Of a stretch of 6,969 nt of DNA, positions 1 to 5,083 are shown piece after piece. Positions within the stretch are counted from its first letter, which is position 1. Each line of letters starts with the position of its first letter. The stretch comes from an uncultured Porphyromonadaceae bacterium (GTDB taxonomy: Bacteria > Bacteroidota > Bacteroidia > Bacteroidales > Muribaculaceae): NCBI GenBank assembly GCA_947178245.1, contig CAMWXO010000077.1, positions 1 through 6,969 on the forward strand. The letters run 5' to 3'. The notes under the pieces were generated by a model. It was not told the DNA's origin. It saw only the letters and a program-made list of their open reading frames with translations, and did not search any database. The translations under genes were made by a program, and so were the position numbers.

Positions 1-114
1 GCAGCCGCGGGCGCAGAGCAGTCTTAGGACCACTCCGGCCGCCGCGTGCTGAACCCCGAGCATGGCCTCTACATCAAGGTGAATGGTCAGAAGGCTGAGA
101 AAGTGATCCGCTAA
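1..114 (+). CDS. 3' end of a secreted protein gene, T9SS-like C-terminal tail, probably frameshifted
   Basis: This is the final part of a gene that enters from the left. The frame ending in TAA at 112-114 is open only from base 28, because a TAG lies in the same frame at 25-27. Its last residues, SGRRVLNPEHGLYIKVNGQK and then AEKVIR, fit the short C-terminal signal seen on many secreted Bacteroidota proteins (pattern Y-D-x-S-G-R-R-V ... G-[IL]-Y-I ... N-G-x-K). In type IX secretion such a tail directs export and is then removed. The missing V-Y-D part of the motif can be recovered if one base is extra between GTC (21-23, another frame) and GAC (28-30), so a single-base frameshift or sequencing error is likely. 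The rest of the protein is outside the window, so its function cannot be named. The family call is moderately sure; the frameshift is inferred. Confidence 0.55.
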
Positions 115-140
115 AATCATTCTAACCGATTATATATCAG

Positions 141-177
141 AATCCTGCATCCTTCGCGGATGCGGGGTTCTTTTTTT
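141..177 (+). terminator. Rho-independent terminator
   Basis: A long hairpin pairs 141-152 with 158-169 around the 5-base loop TTCGC. Its core GCATCC/GGATGC is perfect and the outer stem is A-T with two G-T pairs. The stem is followed by C and seven T's (171-177). It lies 27 bases after the TAA of the upstream gene and ends transcription before the promoter at 236. Confidence 0.85.
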
Positions 178-235
178 GTGTCAAGATTTCACACCTTTGC
201 AACCGCAATGTAATAAAGATGTAACATATTTTTTC

Positions 236-243
236 TAATTTTG
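236..243 (+). promoter_or_regulatory. Bacteroidota -7 promoter element (TAATTTTG)
   Basis: TAATTTTG matches the Bacteroides sigma-ABfr -7 consensus TAnnTTTG and follows a T-rich tract. No good TTTG -33 box sits at normal spacing; the TTTG at 196-199 is too far away. Transcription would start near 250, giving a leader of about 48 bases before the ATG at 298. Confidence 0.5.
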
Positions 244-297
244 CATCACTTCAATAAAGGATAGTTCAATTTTGACTCGTAAGTGATTCTTGCATAT

Positions 298-1143
298 ATG
301 GAAACGTGGTATATAATTCTTCTGGCCGTCATTGCGGTGATAGCCGTCGCCATTCTGCTTATCTTCTCGCTGATTGGCGATGATTCAATCCGTAGATATC
401 GCATGAAGCACAGGAGGGGCGAATATATCAACGACCAGACAGCGATGATCTGCCAGTCGATAAAGGCTACCGACGACCCGGAGAAGGCATATCAGCTTTT
501 CGTGGAATATCTCTTTGCCAACAACAGGCATTTCCTCTCTTATCTCAGCCGGCGCATACGCAGCCTCTGCGATGCCTTCATCGAGCATGACGTGCCGGGT
601 CTGCACGCCGAGCTGAAGTCGATAGAGGAGATGAAGGTGGAGCTCAAGGATCAGTATTACACGCAGCGTGAATGCATGACCAGCATCTCACCCCTATACT
701 ATATGGAGAATGCCCTCTGGATAAGGCTCTCGATCAATTGCCGTTTCGACATCAACCAGAGCCTGGGGCAGATAGCGAAGGTGAGCACTGAATATTATAA
801 CATCACCTCAGACAGGATCGGCCAGAATTATATCGCGCTCATCACCAAAGTGGTGAAGGCCATCGTGAATATTTGCAAGCGCTCGTCGGAACTCCTGCAT
901 TCGGGCGACATAGAGGGTATGAAGGCCCTGCGCCATGAGTGCAAGGACATCCTTCTGGAGTCGCAGGAGGAGACACAGCGCATCTACGACATCCTCAACG
1001 ACGGCCGCAGCGAGACCACACCTGAAGAGCGTATGAAGCTCAATTATGTGCTCAACTGCATGCGGGAGTGCCACTTCATCATCTACACCCTGCGTCGCCT
1101 TGTGCTCTGCAACATCGGCAAGGCCCTCTCCATCCGGGAATAA
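298..1143 (+). CDS. Membrane-anchored helical protein, PhoU-like (related to Na+/phosphate symporter tail)
   Basis: This 281-residue protein has one N-terminal membrane segment (residues 5-26, almost all I/L/V/A) followed by RRYRMKHRR. By the positive-inside rule, that places the rest in the cytoplasm. The remainder is predicted all-helical, with conserved-looking stretches such as LHSGDIEGMKALRHECKDIL and a C-terminal LNYVLNCMRECHFIIYTLRR. These resemble, from memory, the PhoU-like helices that end Bacteroidales Na+/Pi symporters (NptA/YjbB type). No transporter domain is present in frame or nearby. A role in phosphate signalling or transport control would be inference only. I chose ATG 298 over an in-frame GTG at 283 because ATG is far commoner and starts just before the membrane segment. 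The gene stands alone between its own promoter and a repeat-rich region. It could instead be an unrelated coiled-coil membrane protein. That it is a real gene is sure; the family is tentative. Confidence 0.8.
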   Translation: METWYIILLAVIAVIAVAILLIFSLIGDDSIRRYRMKHRRGEYINDQTAMICQSIKATDDPEKAYQLFVEYLFANNRHFLSYLSRRIRSLCDAFIEHDVPGLHAELKSIEEMKVELKDQYYTQRECMTSISPLYYMENALWIRLSINCRFDINQSLGQIAKVSTEYYNITSDRIGQNYIALITKVVKAIVNICKRSSELLHSGDIEGMKALRHECKDILLESQEETQRIYDILNDGRSETTPEERMKLNYVLNCMRECHFIIYTLRRLVLCNIGKALSIRE

Positions 1144-1144
1144 T

Positions 1145-1212
1145 TTCGTTTAATTGAGAATTGAGAATTGAGAATTTAGAACTTCGTTTAATTTAGAATT
1201 TGGAATTTAGAA
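1145..1212. repeat. Heptamer tandem repeat array (TTGAGAA / TTTAGAA)
   Basis: Directly after the stop of the PhoU-like gene come three perfect TTGAGAA units (1154-1174) and one TTTAGAA (1175-1181). A second block follows: TTTAGAA, TTTGGAA, TTTAGAA (1192-1212). Each block is led by the same TTCGTTTAATT (1145-1155 and 1183-1193), so the array itself looks duplicated. Period-7 arrays of this kind resemble the short tandemly repeated sequences known in intergenic DNA of some bacteria such as cyanobacteria. No coding use is evident. Confidence 0.75.
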
Positions 1213-1250
1213 TGATATCTGAGGCTCGGAGAGCCGCGATCGTGCCGAAA

Positions 1251-1270
1251 CCTCGCGTTTCAACGCGGGG
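1251..1270. repeat. Inverted repeat, 9-bp stem
   Basis: CCTCGCGTT (1251-1259) pairs with AACGCGGGG (1262-1270), with one G-T pair and a 2-base TC spacer. It belongs to the palindrome cluster and has no T-tract, so it is not an obvious terminator. Confidence 0.6.
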
Positions 1271-1285
1271 ACACGGATATCCCAC

Positions 1286-1318
1286 TAATCAAAGCGCCTC
1301 GGAGAGGCGCTTTGATTA
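1286..1318. repeat. Perfect 15-bp hairpin
   Basis: TAATCAAAGCGCCTC (1286-1300) is followed after GGA by its exact reverse complement (1304-1318). This is the strongest hairpin in the intergenic region and contains one copy of CTCGGAGAG. Downstream sequence is only mildly T-rich (TATATTTCA), so it may act as a weak terminator for the gene ending at 1143, for which no other terminator is visible. Confidence 0.75.
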
Positions 1319-1372
1319 TATTTCACCTTCGACAAACCCCACGGCTGATGAATCCGCATCAATCGGCCCGGC

Positions 1373-1392
1373 GGATGCACCGGGGTGCATCC
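1373..1392. repeat. Perfect 9-base inverted repeat
   Basis: GGATGCACC (1373-1381) and GGTGCATCC (1384-1392) are separated by GG. An overlapping alternative pairing exists between ATCCGC (1352-1357) and GCGGAT (1371-1376), so the RNA could take more than one fold. No T-tract follows. Confidence 0.6.
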
Positions 1393-1475
1393 CTACAATG
1401 CGCCTCTCCGAGGCTATTTTTATATAGATATGTTGAAGCATGGGGTTTTTTCATTGATGCGCCTCTCCGAGCCTC

Positions 1476-1524
1476 CAATTATGCATTATGCATTATGCAT
1501 TATGCATTATGAATTATGCATTAA
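1476..1524. repeat. Heptamer tandem repeat array (GCATTAT)
   Basis: Seven consecutive 7-base units are visible: CAATTAT, four perfect GCATTAT (1483-1510), GAATTAT and GCATTAA. The array abuts the right inverted end of the palindrome element. A second period-7 array with a different unit lies on the other side of that element (1145-1212). Confidence 0.8.
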
Positions 1525-1561
1525 TGAAATAAAATCCGACCCTCGGGGTGAGGATCGGATT
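1525..1561 (-). terminator. Rho-independent terminator of the choloylglycine hydrolase gene
   Basis: Read on the minus strand, a hairpin forms from 1561 to 1533. Its outer stem pairs AATCCGA (1533-1539) with TCGGATT (1555-1561). A C/A mismatch follows, then CCTC pairs with GAGG around a 5-base loop. The stem runs into TTTTATTTCATT on the minus strand. It begins 47 bases after the stop codon of the minus-strand gene. Confidence 0.7.
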
Positions 1562-1577
1562 CGTTCTTTCTTACTGC

Positions 1578-1597
1578 CCGGGAACTTCAGTTCCCGG
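1578..1597. repeat. Perfect inverted repeat between the hydrolase stop codon and its terminator
   Basis: CCGGGAACT (1578-1586) and AGTTCCCGG (1589-1597) are separated by TC. It lies 11 bases past the hydrolase stop. On neither strand is it followed by a T-tract, so it is more likely an mRNA 3'-end stabilising hairpin or a dispersed palindrome than a terminator. Confidence 0.6.
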
Positions 1598-1608
1598 AAA
1601 ATATCATA

Positions 1609-2655
1609 TCAATACATCGGCTTGAAACCTTCGGATTTCACAAACTTCTTCGTGACGTCGCCTACAAGGTCGGAGGTCTTCGACGTGTCGAGCTTCAGGA
1701 TCTTGCCTTTCTTGGTGAGGTCGCACTGCTTCAGGTCTACGTAGAAGTAACCGGGATTGGTGACGATGTCGAAATAATAGAGTTTGTCGCGGAGGTTCGA
1801 GTAACTGCGCCACTGGGTTGAGCTCACGTTGGGCTCGCCCTCAATATTATAGGTGTAGGGCACGCATGAATTGACGAGCACCGAGCGCGTGATGGAGGCA
1901 CCCAGCTGGGCATCTGACGTCTTCTCCACGTGGTGAGCGAAATAGTTGGCGCGCACGCAGCGGTCGGGACTCGAGACTGTGCCGGGGAGCATGTTCCTGC
2001 CGCCGATCTTCTCCCAGTAATTGATGATGGCCGTCATGGCGGGCCACTGTGGATCGTTGGTCATGGCGCGGATATCGCCCGGATCATATATGTTGAGGTT
2101 GCCGTGGTCAAACTCAAAGATGATGGTGCTTCCGGTGGCGTCGGTCACTCCCCAGTGGAGGGTGGAGACGGTGCCTCCGTCGAAAGTGGCTCCCTCGATG
2201 CTGAAGGGTGTGGATGTGAGCAGATCCTTCACCTCGCCGGTAGTGGCGCAATTGTCAAGAATCCAGCCCACCAGCATTGCAAGCGAAATGGGAGGATTCT
2301 TCTCGCGCGCTGCATTGTCGTAGACAGTGCCCTTGCAGAAGAGACCATTGACCGAGAGTCCCATCTCATTCATGCCTTCCGTGATGCCTCCGTCGTAGCC
2401 CACGGCGTAGACCGCACCGTATTTTGAAGTCCAGTTGATGCCGGCCGGAGTGGAGGCACCTTGCTTATACAATCCGGCGGGGTAGACATATAGGTTGGTG
2501 GGGATGGGGGTCTTCCAGTCGAGCGAGCGCCCGATCACATAGAGGCTGTCGGATCCTTCGTAAATCACACGTGTGCAGGCATCGCTCCCGAAAGGAGCTG
2601 CGGCGGCCGAAATTCCGATGGCGCCTAAAGCAATAGCTTTGCAGATACTTTTCAT
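1609..2655 (-). CDS. Choloylglycine hydrolase family enzyme (bile salt hydrolase / penicillin V acylase type)
   Basis: This 348-residue Ntn-hydrolase cleaves a linear amide bond, such as that of conjugated bile salts or penicillin V. Residues 1-26 form a signal peptide (MKSICK, then a hydrophobic stretch ending SDA), placing the enzyme in the periplasm. Cys27 follows directly and would be the N-terminal nucleophile after cleavage. Other family residues are present: Arg43 and Asp46 (GRSLDW), the EGMNEMGLS motif, Asn200 (MTND; position 175 when the nucleophile is counted as 2, as in the family) and Arg235 (DRCVRA). WTSKYGAVYAVGYDGG and the WRSYSNLRDKLYYFD region resemble, from memory, the Bacteroides thetaiotaomicron bile salt hydrolase. 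The Asn that helps shape the oxyanion hole in Gram-positive bile salt hydrolases appears absent (NGLFCKG), so the substrate is unsettled. I chose the ATG at 2655 over one at 2697 because it puts the signal peptide at the N-terminus. It is transcribed away from the regulator operon. Family sure; substrate not. Confidence 0.93.
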   Translation of the reverse strand: MKSICKAIALGAIGISAAAAPFGSDACTRVIYEGSDSLYVIGRSLDWKTPIPTNLYVYPAGLYKQGASTPAGINWTSKYGAVYAVGYDGGITEGMNEMGLSVNGLFCKGTVYDNAAREKNPPISLAMLVGWILDNCATTGEVKDLLTSTPFSIEGATFDGGTVSTLHWGVTDATGSTIIFEFDHGNLNIYDPGDIRAMTNDPQWPAMTAIINYWEKIGGRNMLPGTVSSPDRCVRANYFAHHVEKTSDAQLGASITRSVLVNSCVPYTYNIEGEPNVSSTQWRSYSNLRDKLYYFDIVTNPGYFYVDLKQCDLTKKGKILKLDTSKTSDLVGDVTKKFVKSEGFKPMY

Positions 2656-2746
2656 AGCGGAATATAAATTAGATGGTTTATATCTCCCATAACGCATAAG
2701 CAGGCGCTAAGGTTGAGTCACGGTCAATTTTGAAGCAAACAATTTC

Positions 2747-2760
2747 ACGAAAAATTTCGT
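2747..2760. promoter_or_regulatory. Candidate operator palindrome (ACGAAA-AA-TTTCGT)
   Basis: A perfect 6-base inverted repeat with a 2-base spacer sits in the 150-base divergent region, covering the expected -33 position of the response regulator promoter. Related AATTT motifs occur just upstream (2726-2730 and 2741-2745). This position suits a repressor or autoregulatory site, but chance cannot be excluded in AT-rich DNA. Confidence 0.3.
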
Positions 2761-2778
2761 AATACGATTTTTTTTTAT

Positions 2779-2786
2779 TAATTTTG
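2779..2786 (+). promoter_or_regulatory. Bacteroidota -7 promoter element of the regulator operon (TAATTTTG)
   Basis: TAATTTTG matches TAnnTTTG, is identical to the element at 236-243, and also follows a T-rich tract. A weak -33 box (TTTC, 2755-2758) lies 20 bases upstream. Transcription would start near 2793, leaving a short AT-rich leader of about 13 bases before the ATG at 2806. Confidence 0.6.
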
Positions 2787-2805
2787 TGGAACTAAACATA
2801 AAGAT

Positions 2806-3543
2806 ATGGAAATATACAAGATACTTGTGGTTGACGACGAACCGGATCTGTGTGAAGGACTGAAACTGAACCTTGAGATAGAGGGATATGAGGCAGACAC
2901 CGCATATTCTGCCGAAGAGGCTCTCGAGATGGATCTTTCGGTCTATGACCTGATCCTTCTCGATGTGATGATGGGAAAGATGTCCGGTTTCGAGATGGCG
3001 CGCGTTCTGAAGCGCAATCCCAAGACATCATCTATACCCATTATCTTCTGCACAGCCAAGAATGCAGATGACGACATGATCGCCGGTCTCAATCTCGGCG
3101 CCGACGACTATGTGACGAAACCCTACAATATCCGCAACATACTGGCACGCATCAAATCGGTGCTTCGCCGCTCGGAGCGGGGAAATACCTCTTCTTCTTC
3201 CGCCGCGCCCGGCGAGCCGGCCGCAGCCAAGGAAGCCGCCAAGCCTCAGCGACGCATCATCAGGGAGGAAGGCCTCGTGATCGACCTCGACCAGATCGTA
3301 TGCACGATCGATGAAGTGCCCGTGCGCATGCCCCGCAAGGAGTTTGAACTTCTCTCGCTCTTCATGAGCAATCCCGGAAAGATCTTCTCGCGCGAGGATA
3401 TCCTGCAGAAAGTGTGGAGCGACGAAGTGGTAGTGGTAAACCGCGTTGTGGACGTGAACGTGACGCGCCTCCGCTCCAAGATCGGAAAATACGGTAAACT
3501 GATCGTGACCCGTTCCGGCTACGGATATGGTTTCAAGGTCTGA
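2806..3543 (+). CDS. OmpR/PhoB-family DNA-binding response regulator
   Basis: This 245-residue cytoplasmic transcription regulator is controlled by phosphorylation. The receiver domain (about 4-122) has the acidic pocket Asp10/Asp11/Glu12, phospho-acceptor Asp53 (LLDVMMGKMSG), Thr83 (FCTAKN) and Lys105 (VTKPYN), so it should be fully active. A low-complexity Ser/Ala/Pro/Lys linker (about 124-148) joins it to a C-terminal winged-helix DNA-binding domain (about 152-245). The end of that domain shows the typical RVVDVNVTRLRSKIG recognition helix and GYGYGF wing. The linker is longer than in many family members. The gene is first in a probable operon, 19 bases before the histidine kinase that should phosphorylate it. 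The ATG follows an AT-rich leader without a strong Shine-Dalgarno, common in Bacteroidota. I do not recognise it as RprY or another named regulator, and its target genes are unknown. Confidence 0.95.
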   Translation: MEIYKILVVDDEPDLCEGLKLNLEIEGYEADTAYSAEEALEMDLSVYDLILLDVMMGKMSGFEMARVLKRNPKTSSIPIIFCTAKNADDDMIAGLNLGADDYVTKPYNIRNILARIKSVLRRSERGNTSSSSAAPGEPAAAKEAAKPQRRIIREEGLVIDLDQIVCTIDEVPVRMPRKEFELLSLFMSNPGKIFSREDILQKVWSDEVVVVNRVVDVNVTRLRSKIGKYGKLIVTRSGYGYGFKV

Positions 3544-3562
3544 TTTCTGACTTACGCGTCTT

Positions 3563-5059
3563 ATGGGGAGATTCCTGAAGTTCAGCTACAGCACCAAGAT
3601 CTTTATCTTGATTGTGGCTATAGTCACCCTTTGCGAAGGAGCTTTCGTAGCATTCCAGTATTATCGTGAGCAGCGCTACAGGGAAGAATTGCTCAACGCC
3701 CAGCTGACGGTGCTCAACTATCAGCTGCTCGATCATTATGAGAGTGGGGTGCTTGATGTGGAACTGTGGGAGCGCTCCATCGACCTGCCCATCAGGATGC
3801 TGCAGTTCGCCATCTTCGACATGGAGGGCAATATGCTCTACGACAACACCGGCATAGGCAAGATCGACGACATATTCTCGCTGTCGGAGATAAAGCAGGC
3901 GGTGGAGACGGAAGACCACAAGGGCTACTCGGTGCACAACAACGACGAGGTGGACGACGACTCCTTCTTCTACTATTCGGCGCTGCGCGAGGGCGACCTG
4001 ATAGCCCGCACGGGCGCGATGGGGCATGAGGTGGCGCTCTCGGAGTTCATGCAGATCGACCGCACCTTCATGTGGTATGCCATCATCATCTATCTGCTCA
4101 TCATCGGCCTCTCATACATAATGACGTCGCAGAGCGGACGCACCATAACGCGCCTCTCCAATTTCGCGCAGAAGGCTGAGAACGGTGAGGAAATCTACGA
4201 CACCGAGGCTTTCCCCCGCAACGAACTCGGCAATATCGCCCACAATATCATCCTGCTCTACATGAAGTTGCAGCGCACCATGGCCGAGAGAGACCGCCAG
4301 GCCGCCATAGCCAAGCGCGAGGAGGAAGAGAAAGCACAGATGAGGAAGGAACTCACCAATAATATCAATCATGAGCTGAAGACCCCGATCACCGCGATCT
4401 CGCTCGAGATTGAGACTTACCTCACGCATAAGGATCGCCTCTCGGAAGCCCAGAAGGAGATGCTTCTCACCCGATGCAAGGCTAATTCTGACAGGCTGCT
4501 GCAGATGGTGAAGGATATCCTGACGCTCAACCGCCTCGACGACGGCGCCACCGCCATACAGAAAGAGCACCTGTCGCTGCGCGACGTGGTAGACGATGTG
4601 GTGGCGGCCATAGAGCCGAAGGCTTTCGACGCCGGATTCGAGATACACGTGGATCTGCCGGAGACGATGATGATGCTCGGAAACGGGCCTCTGCTTGAGT
4701 CAATCTTCAATAATCTCATCAACAACGCCATAAATTATTCGGGCGGCTGCGACATCAACATCTTCCTTCAGTATGAGGATGAGAACAGCTACCGGGTGAT
4801 AGTGAGCGACAACGGCACCGGCATAGCCGAGGAGCACTTCGAGCATCTGTTTGACCGCTTCTATCGCCTCGAGAGCGGCCGCATGCGCAAGCATGGAGGC
4901 ACCGGCATCGGACTTGCCATAGTGAAGAGCGCGGCCATCTTCCACGGCGGAAGTGTGACAGTGCGCAATGTCCCTTCCGGTGGTCTGGAATTTACGATCA
5001 TTCTTGCCAAAGGTGCCAAATATGAGTCGTATGATGATGAGGTCTCTGCAGAAGAATGA
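3563..5059 (+). CDS. Membrane sensor histidine kinase, partner of the upstream regulator
   Basis: This 498-residue inner-membrane kinase senses a signal outside the cytoplasm and passes phosphate to the regulator encoded just upstream. Membrane segments lie at about 13-31 and 169-187. Between them is a ~137-residue periplasmic sensor with a PAS/Cache-like strand pattern (FAIFDMEGNMLYDN) and an acidic patch (NNDEVDDDS) near its end. A HAMP-like linker (188-240) and a charged coiled coil (240-262) lead to the H-box NHELKTP with phospho-acceptor His270. The ATP-binding domain has the N-box FNNLINNAINYS (Asn384/Asn388 region), DNGTGI (Asp416), an F-box (LFDRFYR) and GGTGIGL (445-451). All catalytic motifs are intact. 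The signal cannot be read from the sequence; the acidic patch could suit cations, but this is speculation. Its gene ends 24 bases before bioB, and no terminator lies between them. Confidence 0.95.
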   Translation: MGRFLKFSYSTKIFILIVAIVTLCEGAFVAFQYYREQRYREELLNAQLTVLNYQLLDHYESGVLDVELWERSIDLPIRMLQFAIFDMEGNMLYDNTGIGKIDDIFSLSEIKQAVETEDHKGYSVHNNDEVDDDSFFYYSALREGDLIARTGAMGHEVALSEFMQIDRTFMWYAIIIYLLIIGLSYIMTSQSGRTITRLSNFAQKAENGEEIYDTEAFPRNELGNIAHNIILLYMKLQRTMAERDRQAAIAKREEEEKAQMRKELTNNINHELKTPITAISLEIETYLTHKDRLSEAQKEMLLTRCKANSDRLLQMVKDILTLNRLDDGATAIQKEHLSLRDVVDDVVAAIEPKAFDAGFEIHVDLPETMMMLGNGPLLESIFNNLINNAINYSGGCDINIFLQYEDENSYRVIVSDNGTGIAEEHFEHLFDRFYRLESGRMRKHGGTGIGLAIVKSAAIFHGGSVTVRNVPSGGLEFTIILAKGAKYESYDDEVSAEE

Positions 5060-5083
5060 ATGAGTTAACGCTCAAAGCTGAAA

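Larger units (their letters stand above)
1221..1475. repeat. Palindrome-rich intergenic element with 13-base inverted ends (MITE/REP-like)
   Basis: The sequence GAGGCTCGGAGAG at 1221-1233 returns as its exact reverse complement at 1463-1475, bounding a 255-base segment. The core CTCGGAGAG occurs four times: forward at 1225 and 1298, inverted at 1404 and 1463. Between them lie at least three strong hairpins (1251-1270, 1286-1318, 1373-1392). No convincing protein is encoded: the open frames crossing it have no recognisable motifs and run through the repeats. The structure suggests a non-autonomous mobile or REP-like intergenic element, but no target-site duplication is clear. The element call is inference; the repeats are directly visible. 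Confidence 0.5.

Noticed and set aside
283..297. GTG start giving five extra residues for the PhoU-like protein
   Set aside because: The in-frame ATG at 298 is a stronger start and places the membrane helix at residue 5; nothing supports the GTG.
1200..1512. Open frames on the plus strand through the intergenic repeats
   Set aside because: They run through palindromes and heptamer arrays, have no family motifs, and overlap one another in different frames.
1145..1524. CRISPR array
   Set aside because: Units are 7 bases long in direct tandem without unique spacers, and no cas genes are present.
1385..1744. Plus-strand open frame extending into the hydrolase gene
   Set aside because: It crosses the repeat array and a terminator and is antisense to a well-supported gene.
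1930..2427. Long plus-strand frame antisense to the hydrolase
   Set aside because: Shadow of the GC-biased codons of the real gene; no motifs, no promoter.
2656..2697. Upstream ATG at 2697 for the choloylglycine hydrolase
   Set aside because: It would put 14 residues (MRYGRYKPSNLYSA) in front of a clear signal peptide that begins at the ATG at 2655.
2656..2745. TAnnTTTG promoter for the hydrolase on the minus strand
   Set aside because: Only poor matches (ATTGTTTG, TAATTTAT) are present, so I do not call one.
4112..4648. Minus-strand frame opposite the kinase
   Set aside because: Antisense shadow of the intact kinase catalytic core.
2806..5059. Naming the pair RprY/RprX
   Set aside because: The receiver sequence does not match what I recall of RprY, so no symbol is given.
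5060..5083. Biotin-responsive operator or riboswitch before bioB
   Set aside because: Only 24 bases separate the kinase stop from bioB and no palindrome or structure is visible there.
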